This document shows, piece after piece, positions 51,743 through 60,388 of a stretch of 62,778 nt of DNA. Both the position numbers and the translations under genes were made by a program. The notes under the pieces were generated by a model. The model was not told the origin of the DNA and searched no databases. It worked only from the letters and a program-made list of their open reading frames with translations. The first letter of the stretch is position 1, and each line of letters begins with the position of its first letter. Source of the stretch: Mycobacterium sp. shizuoka-1 (GTDB lineage Bacteria > Actinomycetota > Actinomycetes > Mycobacteriales > Mycobacteriaceae); contig NZ_BEWG01000015.1 of assembly GCF_002723835.1 (NCBI RefSeq), forward strand, positions 1-62,778. The letters run 5' to 3'.

Positions 51743-52768
51743 ATGACTGCACCCGACGGGCTCGACCTGGTGGCACTCGACCGGCATCTGCGCGCGGTGG
51801 GCATCCCACGCAGCGGCGAGCTGCGGGGCGAGTTCATCTCCGGCGGCCGCTCCAACCTGACCTTCCTGGTCTTCGACGACGCCTCCAAGTGGGTACTGCG
51901 CCGCCCGCCGCTGCATGGCCTCACCCCCTCGGCCCACGACATGGGCCGCGAGTACCGGGTGGTGGCCGCGCTGGCCGGCAGCGCGGTGCCGGTGGCGCGG
52001 GCGGTCACCATGCGTGACGACGACTCGGTGCTGGGAGCACCGTTCCAGATGGTCGAATACGTCGCGGGCAATGTCGTGCGCAGCCGCGCCGAGCTGGACG
52101 CCCTCGGCGGCCCCGATGTGGTGGGCGCGTGCGTCGACAGCCTGATCCGCGTCCTGGTCGATCTGCACGAGGTCGACCCGAACGCCGTGGGCCTGAGCGA
52201 TTTCGGGAAACCGACGGGCTATCTCGAACGGCAGGTGCGGCGCTGGGGTTCGCAGTGGCAGCATGTCCGGCTGCCCGAGGATGACCGCGACCGCGACGTC
52301 GAGCGGCTGCACACCAAGCTCGCCGACGCCGTTCCCGAACAGAGCCGCACCTCGATCGTGCACGGCGACTACCGCATCGACAACACGATCCTGGCCGCCG
52401 AGGATCCGACTGTCGTTCGGGCCGTGCTGGATTGGGAGATGTCCACCCTCGGCGATCCGCTCGCGGATGCCGCGCTGATGTGTGTACACCGCGATCCGGC
52501 GCTGAACCTGATCCTCAACGAGGAGACGGCCTGGACGGCGCCGCAGATGCCGTCCGCCGACGAACTGGCGCATCGGTATTCGGTGGTGTCCGGAAACCCG
52601 CTGGCGCACTGGGATTTCCAGATGGCGCTTGGCTACTTCAAGCTGGCGATCATCGCCGCCGGTATCGACTTCCGCCGGCGGATGGCGGCCGGGCACCCGG
52701 ACACCGACGACCGTGCGGGGCAGGCCGTCGCGGTCCTGATCAGTCGTGGTCTGGAGACGTTGAGCTAG
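51743..52768 (+). CDS. APH-family phosphotransferase
   Basis: A 341-residue kinase-fold protein: ISGGRSNLTFLVFD nucleotide loop, IVHGDYRIDNTILA catalytic loop, VLDWEMSTLGDPLAD metal site, WVLRRPP strand. It is the third member of this family in the window. A leaderless promoter with a dyad directly precedes it, so it can be expressed apart from the CoA-transferase and phosphatase genes 13 bp and more upstream. Likely substrate a hydroxyacyl-CoA or similar; not predicted to act on aminoglycosides. Confidence 0.87.
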   Translation: MTAPDGLDLVALDRHLRAVGIPRSGELRGEFISGGRSNLTFLVFDDASKWVLRRPPLHGLTPSAHDMGREYRVVAALAGSAVPVARAVTMRDDDSVLGAPFQMVEYVAGNVVRSRAELDALGGPDVVGACVDSLIRVLVDLHEVDPNAVGLSDFGKPTGYLERQVRRWGSQWQHVRLPEDDRDRDVERLHTKLADAVPEQSRTSIVHGDYRIDNTILAAEDPTVVRAVLDWEMSTLGDPLADAALMCVHRDPALNLILNEETAWTAPQMPSADELAHRYSVVSGNPLAHWDFQMALGYFKLAIIAAGIDFRRRMAAGHPDTDDRAGQAVAVLISRGLETLS

Positions 52769-53136
52769 GTCTTCCTGGCTGCTTTGAGGTTCTTCTTCGC
52801 CACCCGGCGGAGTTGGAAGATCCGGGCCGCACCGGCGAGCACGGTCACCAGGCCGCCGCACACCGCCGCGGCGAGGACTCCGACACCCAGCGGCAGCGAC
52901 CAGCGCCAGCCCAGGAAGGCCACGGTCACCGCGTTGGTGTTCTGGGCGATGAAGATCAGCAGGATCGTCAGCACCAAAAACCCGGCGATCACCGAAGACC
53001 ACAACGCCGCTGCCCGGGTGAACTTCACTTCGGACACGTTGGTCACCGGCCCCGGCGCGGGCGGTTCCGGGACCGGCGGTGCCGGCGGAACCGGGGGCGT
53101 GGGCTCGTCGCGCGGGCCCAGCGGTTCACTGCTCAT
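52765..53136 (-). CDS. LapA-domain (DUF1049) membrane protein, Rv3760 type
   Basis: A 123-residue protein with a proline-rich cytoplasmic N-terminus (TPPVPPAPPVPEPPAPGP) and two membrane helices in the LapA pattern: AGFLVLTILLIFIAQNTNAV then LGWRWSLPLGVGVLAAAVCG. Basic C-terminus. Corresponds to Rv3760 beside the proXVWZ genes. It overlaps the convergent phosphotransferase by four bases. Function unknown in mycobacteria. Confidence 0.78.
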   Translation of the reverse strand: MSSEPLGPRDEPTPPVPPAPPVPEPPAPGPVTNVSEVKFTRAAALWSSVIAGFLVLTILLIFIAQNTNAVTVAFLGWRWSLPLGVGVLAAAVCGGLVTVLAGAARIFQLRRVAKKNLKAARKT

Positions 53137-53277
53137 GGCGCCATCTTTGCCCGTTTCCGGCCATAAGGAAACCATCGCGGCGAAACGTCACCATGTCGTT
53201 CGTCGTGATCCAAACGCGGGCGGGTCGCGGACACTGCCGTTACTGTCGGTGAAACGGGTCGGGGTGAAAGGACGCTC

Positions 53278-54228
53278 ATGAACGCGTCGCGGGGCGGATT
53301 GCGACTCTGGTTGGTGGCGACTTTGCTCCTGCTCGTCGGGCCGGTGGCGGCATGCGGCAGCGCCAATCCCCTGGGCGGCGGGTCGGCGTCGGGTGACCTG
53401 AAGACGCTCGTCGTGGGTTCGGCGGACTTTCCGGAATCGAAGATCATCGCCGAGATCTACGCTCAGGCCTTGGAGGCGAACGGTTTCACGGTCGGGCGGC
53501 AGTTCGGTATCGGCAGCCGTGAGACCTATATCCCCGCCGTGCGTGACCACTCGATCGACCTGGTGCCCGAATACACCGGAAACCTGTTGCAGTACTTCGA
53601 TCCCAAGACCACCGTGACCACGCCTGAGCAGGTGGAGCTCGCGTTGGTCCGGGCGCTGCCCGGCGACCTGTCGATCCTCACTCCGTCACCGGCCAACGAC
53701 ACCGACACCGTGGCGGTTTCCGAATCCACCGCGCAGAAATGGAATCTCAAGACCATCGGCGACCTCGCGGCGCATTCCGCCGAGGTCAAGTTCGGCGCAC
53801 CCTCGGAGTTCCTGAACCGCACCGAGGGACTGCCGGGGCTGAAAGCCAAGTACGGCCTGGACATCAAGCCGGACAACTTCGTCGCGATCAGTGACGGTGG
53901 CGGTCCGGCGACCGTACGCGCACTCGTGGACGGCACGGTCACCGCCGCCGACATCTTCAGCACCTCGCCGGCGATCCCGCAGAACAAGCTCGTGGTACTG
54001 GAGGATCCGAAGAACAACTTCCTGGCCGCCAACGTTGTGCCGCTGGTCAGTTCGCAGAAGAAGTCCGACGAACTCAAGAAGGTGCTCGACGCGGTGTCGG
54101 CGAAGCTGAGCACCGAGGGCCTCATCGAACTCAACACCGCCGTGTCCGGCAACTCCGGCGTGGACCCCGACGAAGCCGCACAGAAGTGGATCCGCGACAA
54201 CGGATTCGACAAGCCGATCGGGAAATAG
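53278..54228 (+). CDS. proX: osmoprotectant ABC transporter substrate-binding lipoprotein ProX
   Basis: A 316-residue lipoprotein: signal LWLVATLLLLVGP and lipobox VAAC with lipidated Cys26. The mature part is an OpuAC/ProX-type periplasmic binding domain (VGSADFPESKIIAEIYAQ, then PEYTGNLLQYF), which binds glycine betaine or choline. First gene of proXVWZ, equivalent to Rv3759c-Rv3756c. GAAAGGACG precedes ATG 53278. Confidence 0.92.
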   Translation: MNASRGGLRLWLVATLLLLVGPVAACGSANPLGGGSASGDLKTLVVGSADFPESKIIAEIYAQALEANGFTVGRQFGIGSRETYIPAVRDHSIDLVPEYTGNLLQYFDPKTTVTTPEQVELALVRALPGDLSILTPSPANDTDTVAVSESTAQKWNLKTIGDLAAHSAEVKFGAPSEFLNRTEGLPGLKAKYGLDIKPDNFVAISDGGGPATVRALVDGTVTAADIFSTSPAIPQNKLVVLEDPKNNFLAANVVPLVSSQKKSDELKKVLDAVSAKLSTEGLIELNTAVSGNSGVDPDEAAQKWIRDNGFDKPIGK

Positions 54229-55326
54229 ATGATCACTTTCGAAGCGGTCACCAAGACGTACCCGGACGGCACCGTCGCCGTCGACAACCTGAGCATGGAG
54301 GTGCCGACCGGCACCCTGACGGTCTTCGTCGGACCGTCGGGATGCGGCAAGACCACCTCGATGCGGATGATCAACCGGATGATCGAGCCCAGCTCGGGCA
54401 CGATCACGGTCGACGGCCGTGACATCGCCACCGTCGACCCGGTGAAGCTCCGGCTCGGCATCGGCTACGTGATCCAGAGCGGCGGCCTGATGCCGCACCA
54501 GCGGGTGATCGACAACGTCGCGACCGTGCCGGTACTCAAGGGCGAGTCCCGCCGGGCGGCCCGCAAGGCCGCCTACGCGGTGCTGGAGCGGGTGGGTCTG
54601 GACCCCAAGCTGGGCGACCGGTATCCGGCGCAACTGTCCGGCGGCCAGCAGCAACGCGTCGGGGTGGCCCGTGCGCTCGCGGCTGACCCGCCGGTGCTGT
54701 TGATGGACGAACCGTTCTCCGCGGTCGACCCGGTGGTGCGCGACGAACTGCAGGCCGAAATCCTGCGCCTGCAGGGCGAATTGCGCAAGACGATCGTGTT
54801 CGTCACGCACGACATCGACGAGGCCATCAAGCTGGGCGACCGCGTCGCGGTGTTCGGGCCGGGTGGCACCCTGCAGCAGTACGACGCCCCGGCACGGCTG
54901 CTGTCCAATCCCGCCAACGAGTTCGTCTCGGGATTCATCGGTACCGACCGCGGCTACCGCGGTCTGCAGTTCCGGGAGGCGACCGGACTCCCACTGCACG
55001 ACATCGCGACCGTCAGCGAAGACGAGATCGACGCGCTGTCGCTGGATGCCGGACAGTGGCGGCTGGTGACCAAGTCCGACGGCAGGCCGTATGCCTGGAT
55101 CAACGCCGAGGGCGTCGCACTGCACCGGGGCGGAAGCTCGTTGTACGACAGCACCATTGCGGGGGGATCGCTGTTCGGGCCGGGTGGCACGTTGCGGCTG
55201 GCGCTGGATGCGGCGCTGTCGTCGCCCGCCGGGCTCGGGGTGGCCGTCGACGACGACGGGCAGGTGATCGGCGGGGTACGGGCCGACGACGTTCTCGCAG
55301 CACTGGAATCGCAACGACGGGGGTGA
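54229..55326 (+). CDS. proV: osmoprotectant ABC transporter ATPase ProV
   Basis: A 365-residue ABC ATPase: Walker A GPSGCGKT 35-42, signature LSGGQQQRVGVA, Walker B VLLMDEPFSAVDP, switch His in FVTHDIDEA. The 120-residue C-terminal extension lacks clear CBS repeats but ends in GVRADDVLAALE. Its ATG immediately follows the proX stop. Drives uptake of the ProX-bound solute through ProW/ProZ. Confidence 0.93.
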   Translation: MITFEAVTKTYPDGTVAVDNLSMEVPTGTLTVFVGPSGCGKTTSMRMINRMIEPSSGTITVDGRDIATVDPVKLRLGIGYVIQSGGLMPHQRVIDNVATVPVLKGESRRAARKAAYAVLERVGLDPKLGDRYPAQLSGGQQQRVGVARALAADPPVLLMDEPFSAVDPVVRDELQAEILRLQGELRKTIVFVTHDIDEAIKLGDRVAVFGPGGTLQQYDAPARLLSNPANEFVSGFIGTDRGYRGLQFREATGLPLHDIATVSEDEIDALSLDAGQWRLVTKSDGRPYAWINAEGVALHRGGSSLYDSTIAGGSLFGPGGTLRLALDAALSSPAGLGVAVDDDGQVIGGVRADDVLAALESQRRG

Positions 55327-55330
55327 GCGC

Positions 55331-55972
55331 GTGAACTATCTGCTCACCCATCTCGACAAGGCGTGGGCGCTGACGGTGATCCACCTTCGGCTGTCGTTGA
55401 TCCCGGTGGTGCTCGGCTTGGTCATCGCGGTGCCCCTGGGCGCCTACGTGTGGCGGACAACGGCGCTGCGTCGGTTGACCACGGTGACGGCGAGCATCAT
55501 CTTCACCATTCCGTCGCTGGCGCTGTTCGTGGTGCTACCGCTGATCATTCCGACCCGGATTCTCGACGAGGCGAACGTCATCGTCGCGCTCACCCTCTAC
55601 ACCACCGCGCTGCTGGTCCGGGCGGTGCCCGAAGCGTTGGACGCGGTGCCCGCCCAGGTCCGCGACGCGGCCACCGCCGTCGGCTACACCCGGGTCTCCC
55701 GGATGCTCAAAGTCGAACTGCCGCTGTCCATTCCGGTTCTCATCGCGGGGCTGCGGGTGGTGGCGGTGACCAACATCTCGATGGTGTCGGTGGGGTCGGT
55801 CATCGGGATCGGCGGGCTGGGCACCTGGTTCACCGAGGGCTATCAGGCCGACAAGAGCGACCAGATCGTCGCCGGGATCATCGCGATCTTCCTGCTGGCC
55901 ATCGTCATCGACGTGCTGATCCTGCTGGCCGGTCGGCTGATCACCCCGTGGGCCAGGGTGAAGGCGTCATGA
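55331..55972 (+). CDS. proW: osmoprotectant ABC transporter permease ProW
   Basis: A 213-residue permease with five or six helices. The coupling region VPAQVRDAATAVGYTRVSRM is the EAA loop contacting ProV. GTG 55331 lies 4 bp after the proV stop. It overlaps proZ by four bases (ATGA). Forms the channel with ProZ. Confidence 0.91.
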   Translation: MNYLLTHLDKAWALTVIHLRLSLIPVVLGLVIAVPLGAYVWRTTALRRLTTVTASIIFTIPSLALFVVLPLIIPTRILDEANVIVALTLYTTALLVRAVPEALDAVPAQVRDAATAVGYTRVSRMLKVELPLSIPVLIAGLRVVAVTNISMVSVGSVIGIGGLGTWFTEGYQADKSDQIVAGIIAIFLLAIVIDVLILLAGRLITPWARVKAS

Positions 55973-56757
55973 ACTTCCTGCATCAGGCGCTCGCCTACAT
56001 CTTCACCTCGGCCAACTGGGCAGGTAAGGCCGGTCTCGGGATGCGCATCCTCGAGCACCTGCAGTACACCGCGGTGGCCGTCGTCTTCTCGGCGCTGATC
56101 GCCATCCCGATCGGCATGCTGATCGGGCACACCGGGCGCGGCACCTTTTTGGTGGTCACCGGCGTCAATGCGCTGCGCGCGCTGCCGACTCTGGGGGTTC
56201 TGCTGCTCGGGGTGCTGCTGTGGGGGCTGGGACTGCTGCCGCCGACGGTTGCGCTGATGCTGCTGGGCATCCCACCGCTGCTGGCGGGCACCTACGCCGG
56301 GATCGCCAACGTCGACCCGACGGTGGTCGACGCCGCCCGGTCGATGGGGATGACCGAGACGCGGGTTTTGCTGCGTGTCGAGGTGCCCAATGCGCTGCCG
56401 CTGATCCTGGGTGGGTTGCGCACCGCCACCCTGCAGGTGGTCGCGACGGCAACGGTGGCCGCGTACGCCAGCCTGGGCGGGCTCGGGCGCTACCTGATCG
56501 ACGGCATCAAGGTCCGCCAGTTCTACCTCGCCCTGGTGGGTGCGTTGCTGGTGACGGTGTTGGCGCTGGTTCTCGACGGACTGCTCGCGCTGGCGGTGTG
56601 GGCCTCGGTGCCCGGCAGCGGCCGATTCCGGCGGATGCCCCAGCCGTTGCTCGACGACGAGGTGAGTTTCGACGCTCACGCCCACACGTCACGGAAGGGT
56701 CGCACTTCGCCACCTGGTTACGAACGGGGTGGTCCGTCGCATACGGTAGACGGGTGA
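55969..56757 (+). CDS. proZ: osmoprotectant ABC transporter permease ProZ
   Basis: A 262-residue permease: EAA loop VDAARSMGMTETRVLLRVEV and six helices, ending in a hydrophilic tail (RMPQPLLDDEVSFDAHAHTS). ATG 55969 overlaps proW; the stop overlaps the following GTG as GTGA, linking it to the glycolipid-binding-fold gene as in M. tuberculosis. Confidence 0.91.
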   Translation: MNFLHQALAYIFTSANWAGKAGLGMRILEHLQYTAVAVVFSALIAIPIGMLIGHTGRGTFLVVTGVNALRALPTLGVLLLGVLLWGLGLLPPTVALMLLGIPPLLAGTYAGIANVDPTVVDAARSMGMTETRVLLRVEVPNALPLILGGLRTATLQVVATATVAAYASLGGLGRYLIDGIKVRQFYLALVGALLVTVLALVLDGLLALAVWASVPGSGRFRRMPQPLLDDEVSFDAHAHTSRKGRTSPPGYERGGPSHTVDG

Positions 56758-57356
56758 GTGCAGCCAACGATGCGACAGAAAGCGCCTGGCCTGCGATCCT
56801 GACCTGGCGCGCACACGACGATTCACGGATGGAATCGACTCGGGTGCAGCTATCGGGCAATCGGATCAAGGCATATGGCCGCATCGTGGCCGCGGCCGCC
56901 GAAACGCACCCCCCGTTCAGCGCGTCCTACGACTTGGTGACCGACGAGACCGGCGCCACCAAGCGGCTGTCGATGAGCGTCACCCTCGCCGAGCGGGATC
57001 GGCAATTGTCGATCGCCCGCGACGAGGAAAACATGTGGCTGATCACCGACCACCAGGGCCAGACGCGCGCCTCCTACGAGGGCGCGCTCGACGTCGACGT
57101 GGTGTTCAGCCCGTTCTTCAACGCGCTGCCGATCCGGCGCACCGGCCTGTACCGACGGGTCGACTCGATCAGCTTGCCCGTGGTGTACGTGAGTTTGCCG
57201 GACCTGACCGTCAAGCAGGCGACGATCAGCTACAGCAGCTCCGGCGCCGACAGCGGGGAGGGCATCAAGCTGCACTCGCCGGTCGCCGAGACCACGATCA
57301 CCGTCGATGCCGACGGATTCATCGTCGACTATCCAGGATTGGCAAAGCGGATCTGA
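56754..57356 (+). CDS. putative glycolipid-binding-fold protein (Rv3755c type)
   Basis: A 200-residue cytoplasmic protein of the Glycolipid_bind family (PF06475 type): [55 protein letters not shown] and DYPGLAKRI are family blocks. The name is putative; no enzyme role is known. GTG 56754 overlaps the proZ stop, so it is translated with the transporter. It overlaps the convergent tyrA 3' end by 38 bp. Confidence 0.85.
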   Translation: MSAANDATESAWPAILTWRAHDDSRMESTRVQLSGNRIKAYGRIVAAAAETHPPFSASYDLVTDETGATKRLSMSVTLAERDRQLSIARDEENMWLITDHQGQTRASYEGALDVDVVFSPFFNALPIRRTGLYRRVDSISLPVVYVSLPDLTVKQATISYSSSGADSGEGIKLHSPVAETTITVDADGFIVDYPGLAKRI

Positions 57357-58275
57357 TCACACCGCCGGCCCGGCCGGCGGCAGCCAGCTCTTCACGCCAG
57401 TTCTCCTCACCGATGGCGATCGTCACGATCTGTGGGCGCGAGAAGCTGTCGTAGCGGGCGCGGGCCGCATGACCGGCCTCGACCAGTTCGGCCACCGAGG
57501 TCTTCTCGGCCAGCGACTCGCGGGCCTGGGTCAGCAGCTCCAGCGCACGGTCCAGGGCGGGCAGCAGCTGGCCCGAATTGGCCTCACACATCGCGCGCAC
57601 CAGGTCGGGGGCGGTGGCCGCGACCCGGGTGCCGTCCCGGAACGAACCGGCCGCCAGGGCGAACGCCAGCGGCACCTCGCCTGCCGTCACCGCCAGCGCT
57701 TCGGCCAGCAGGTGCGGCAGGTGCGAGATGCTGGCGGCCGCCGCGTCGTGCTCCTCGGACTTGGCCGGGACCACCACGGCATGGCAGTCCAGCGCCAGAT
57801 CCATTGCCTGCGCCCACACGTGGGCGTCGACGTGTTCGTCGACGCCGAGGACCCAGGGCGCGCCGGTGAACAACCGGGCGTCGCCCGCGTTCCAGCCCGA
57901 GTGCGCGGTGCCGGCCATCGGGTGACCGCCGACGTAGCGGTCGAGCAATCCGGCGCGGCGCACCTCGTCGAGGACAGCGCCCTTGACGCTGATGACATCG
58001 GTCAGCGGGCAGTCGGCGGCGACATCCTTGATGTGGCCCAGCAGCAGCGAGACGGCAGGCATGGGGACCGCCAGCACGAGCAGGGCCTGGCGCTCGGCGG
58101 ACCACTGCAGTGCCTCGGTGAGATCGGTGGTGGCGTCGAAGCCGTCGAAGCGGGCCGCCTGGGCGCCCTCGACGGACCGGTTGTACCCGTACGCCTCACG
58201 CCCGGCGGCGACCGCGGCGCGCAACACCGACCCGCCGATGAGTCCGAGGCCGAGGACGCACACCGGTGTCTTGGT
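57319..58275 (-). CDS. tyrA: prephenate dehydrogenase
   Basis: A 318-residue enzyme matching Rv3754, making 4-hydroxyphenylpyruvate from prephenate for tyrosine. [17 protein letters not shown] is the NAD-binding Gly motif, [13 protein letters not shown] contains the catalytic His, and [16 protein letters not shown] the dimer helices. No ACT domain is visible. GTG 58275 ([10 protein letters not shown]) is preferred to ATG 58296 because GGAC precedes it and the family begins there. Confidence 0.92.
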   Translation of the reverse strand, partial: TKTPVCVLGLGLIGGSVLRAAVAAGREAYGYNRSVEGAQAARFDGFDATTDLTEALQWSAERQALLVLAVPMPAVSLLLGHIKDVAADCPLTDVISVKGAVLDEVRRAGLLDRYVGGHPMAGTAHSGWNAGDARLFTGAPWVLGVDEHVDAHVWAQAMDLALDCHAVVVPAKSEEHDAAAASISHLPHLLAEALAVTAGEVPLAFALAAGSFRDGTRVAATAPDLVRAMCEANSGQLLPALDRALELLTQARESLAEKTSVAELVEAGHAARARYDSFSRPQIVTIAIGEENWREELAAAGRAGGVIRSALPILDSRR

Positions 58276-58359
58276 CACCTGTCCAGGTTGACACACCGAT
58301 GCGGCGCTGCCGATGAGTACCTGGTCAAAAGGCCTGATCAGCGACTAGCGTATGCGGCC

Positions 58360-58878
58360 ATGGAGGCACAGCGCGCCCAGAACAGCCCCGGGTCGGACGC
58401 CCCGGACGGCTTTGCGGTGGCTGTTGTCCGCGAGGATGGCAAGTGGCGTTGCTCGGCCATGAGCGCAAAGGTGTTGACCAGCCTCAGCGCGGCGGAGACG
58501 GAGTTGCGAGAAATGCGCAGCGCCGGAGCGGTGTTCGGGCTGCTGGACATCGACGACGAGTTTTTCCTCATCGTGCGGCCGGCGCCGGCGGGTACTCGGC
58601 TGCTGCTCTCGGATGCGACGGCGGCGCTGGATTACGACATTGCCGCCGAGGCGCTGGAGACCTTGGACGCCGACATCGCCCCCGAAGACCTCGAGGATGC
58701 CGATCCGTTCGAGGAGGGTGACCTCGGCCTGCTGGCCGATATCGGGCTGCCCGAGCCGGTGCTGAGCGTGATCCTCGACGAGACCGACCTGTATGCCGAC
58801 GAGCAGCTGGGCCGGATCGCGCGGGAGATGGGTTTTGCCGACGAGTTGGCAGCCGTGCTCGACCGCCTCGATCGGTGA
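58360..58878 (+). CDS. tRNA adenosine deaminase-associated protein (Rv3753c type)
   Basis: A 172-residue protein of the actinobacterial TadA-associated family: GFAVAVVREDGKWRCSAM, a central acidic stretch (IAPEDLEDADPFEEGDLG) and a helical end (LGRIAREMGFADELAAVLDR). It overlaps tadA as GTGA. Role unproved; probably assists tRNA-Arg(ACG) wobble deamination, whose substrate tRNA is in this window (20069). ATG 58360. Confidence 0.88.
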   Translation: MEAQRAQNSPGSDAPDGFAVAVVREDGKWRCSAMSAKVLTSLSAAETELREMRSAGAVFGLLDIDDEFFLIVRPAPAGTRLLLSDATAALDYDIAAEALETLDADIAPEDLEDADPFEEGDLGLLADIGLPEPVLSVILDETDLYADEQLGRIAREMGFADELAAVLDRLDR

Positions 58879-59339
58879 GCTCCGCTGACCAGGTGCTGAT
58901 CCGGGCTGCCATCGATGCTGCCGGTTTGGCCGGCCCCGACGACGTACCGATCGGTGCCGTGGTGTTCGGCCCGGACGGAGTCGAGCTGGCCCGCGCCGCC
59001 AACGCCCGTGAACAGCTGGGCGACCCGACCGCGCACGCCGAGATCTTGGCGCTGCGGGCGGCCGCGCGGGTGTACGGCGACGGTTGGCGGCTGGAAGGCA
59101 CCACGCTGGCGGTGACCGTCGAGCCGTGCACGATGTGCGCGGGGGCGCTGGTGATGGCCCGGGTGGCGCGCGTGGTGTTCGGCGCGTGGGAGCCCAAAAC
59201 CGGTGCGGCAGGTTCACTGTGGGACGTGGTGCGCGACCGGCGGCTGACGCATCGGCCGGAGGTACGCGGGGGAGTGCTCGAAGGTGAGTGCGCCGCGCTG
59301 CTGGAGGGGTTTTTCGCTCGTCACCGCGATTTGGGTTAG
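58875..59339 (+). CDS. tadA: tRNA-specific adenosine deaminase TadA
   Basis: A 154-residue zinc deaminase converting A34 to inosine in tRNA-Arg(ACG). HAE at 54-56 (His ligand, catalytic Glu) and PCTMC at 84-88 (two Cys ligands) are intact. GTG 58875 overlaps the upstream stop. Length matches Rv3752c. Confidence 0.94.
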   Translation: MSSADQVLIRAAIDAAGLAGPDDVPIGAVVFGPDGVELARAANAREQLGDPTAHAEILALRAAARVYGDGWRLEGTTLAVTVEPCTMCAGALVMARVARVVFGAWEPKTGAAGSLWDVVRDRRLTHRPEVRGGVLEGECAALLEGFFARHRDLG

Positions 59340-59367
59340 TCCGGCTGCGACCCGTAAGCTCTTCGGC

Positions 59368-59458
59368 GGTGGCGTGTCCGAGCGGCCTAAGGAGCACGCC
59401 TCGAAAGCGTGTGACGGGTAACCCCCGTCCGAGGGTTCAAATCCCTCCGCCACCGCCA
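59368..59458 (+). tRNA. tRNA-Ser (anticodon CGA), CCA encoded
   Basis: Class II cloverleaf: acceptor GGTGGCG (59368-59374) with CGCCACC (59448-59454), discriminator G 59455, CCA 59456-59458 encoded. Anticodon stem CACGC/GCGTG around CTCGAAA gives CGA at 59402-59404. Long variable arm and T-arm GGTTCAAATCC present. Confidence 0.96.
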
Positions 59459-59462
59459 TAAG

Positions 59463-59493
59463 CCCCGGACCCCGTTGTGGGTGCGGGGTTTTT
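59463..59493 (+). terminator. intrinsic terminator after tRNA-Ser(CGA)
   Basis: CCCCG (59463-59467) pairs with CGGGG (59484-59488) and ACCC with GGGT inside, one G-G mismatch, followed by TTTTT (59489-59493). Canonical hairpin plus T-tract, uncommon in this high-GC window. Confidence 0.8.
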
Positions 59494-59532
59494 GTTCGCC
59501 GACGGTGCGGGTTCTCGGTGGTGCCGGCACGC

Positions 59533-59561
59533 AATTTCACCGACGACCCGCACGCTCGGCG
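59533..59561 (+). repeat. conserved intergenic motif, copy A
   Basis: A 29-bp element reading AATTTCACCGACGACCCGC then ACGCTCGGCG. An inverted copy with three mismatches lies at 62347-62375. It sits between the terminator and the secreted-protein gene. Confidence 0.5.
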
Positions 59562-59608
59562 GGCGGAATTGCCCGCGGAGCCCCGGACGTTCGGCGAAGA
59601 TAGTGAGC

Positions 59609-60043
59609 ATGGCGAACGATATGCGGACCCGGGTGCTCCTTCTCGTCGCGCCGGTTGTGGTGGTGGGTTCAATGCTCGGCACTCCGAGTGCTACGGCGGA
59701 CGATTCGGCGTGCAGTTCGGTCGGCCAGTACTGCAGCTTCTACTCGCCGTCGCGCAACATCAGTTGTGAGATCAACACCGGCGGGCGGGTCGGCCAGGAT
59801 TCGGTGTACTGCCAGACCGTCACCCCGCCCCAGTCGGTCACGATGGATCCCACGGGGGCGTTCCAGTCCTGCTCGGGGGTCAGTTGCCTGGGTAACCCCG
59901 GGCAGGGCACTGCCACCCTGCCCTACGGCCAGAGCAGGGCGCTGGGGCCGTTTCAGTGCCTCTCGGCAGAAAACGGCGTGACCTGCACCGCTGCCGGTCG
60001 CGGGTTTCTGATCTCGCGTAGCGGCATCGCCACGGCGGCCTGA
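59609..60043 (+). CDS. small secreted protein with four or more cysteines
   Basis: A 144-residue exported protein: signal LLLVAPVVVVGSMLGTPSAT, cut before ADD. The mature domain has Cys in SACSSVGQYCSFYSP, NISCEINTG, YCQT, SCSGVSC, QCLSAENGVTC, giving paired disulfides. Similar NISCEI-type proteins are common in mycobacteria, function unknown. ATG 59609 is preceded by GTGAG at short spacing. Conserved motif copy A lies 48 bp upstream. Confidence 0.7.
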   Translation: MANDMRTRVLLLVAPVVVVGSMLGTPSATADDSACSSVGQYCSFYSPSRNISCEINTGGRVGQDSVYCQTVTPPQSVTMDPTGAFQSCSGVSCLGNPGQGTATLPYGQSRALGPFQCLSAENGVTCTAAGRGFLISRSGIATAA

Positions 60044-60065
60044 GACGGCGCCGGATTGTGGTGAC

Positions 60066-60093
60066 TTGCCGGCCGAAAGTCAGCACCTAGACT
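60066..60093 (+). promoter_or_regulatory. promoter of the type VII-like cassette
   Basis: TTGCCG (60066-60071), 16-bp spacer, TAGACT (60088-60093), then seven bases to ATG 60101. Consensus-like -35 and -10 and leaderless spacing. Confidence 0.6.
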
Positions 60094-60100
60094 CGACCGC

Positions 60101-60388
60101 ATGGGTTTGCTGGACACGAATTGCGACGGCTTGGCGCAGCTGGCAGCGCACTGCCGGTCCCAGGCAGTGGCGCTCGCCGGCGCACCAGCTGCCGATTCCG
60201 TCGGCGCCGGATTTCAGGCCACCGCGGCTGCGGTCAACGACGCGAACGCCGAGACCGCCCGTGCATCGCAGGTGATGGCTGCTCGGATGCACGACACGGC
60301 CGCGCAGTTGGCCTCCGCGGCCGCGCACTTCGCAACCACCGACCAGCAGTCCGCGGCCCGCCTTCGCCAACTGGTGCCGGAGGTCTAG
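60101..60388 (+). CDS. EspC-like type VII secretion substrate
   Basis: A 95-residue helical protein: an Ala-rich hairpin (LAAHCRSQAVALAGAPAADS, then a second helix QVMAARMHDTAAQLASAAAH) ending in HFATTDQQSAARLRQL. The last part follows the T7SS_ESX_EspC pattern with export motif YxxxD, except that Phe replaces Tyr (FATTD). Leaderless start at 60101. Its stop adjoins the start of the next gene, a WxG-type protein, as in EspC-EspA pairs, so it is probably the co-secreted partner. Confidence 0.75.
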   Translation: MGLLDTNCDGLAQLAAHCRSQAVALAGAPAADSVGAGFQATAAAVNDANAETARASQVMAARMHDTAAQLASAAAHFATTDQQSAARLRQLVPEV

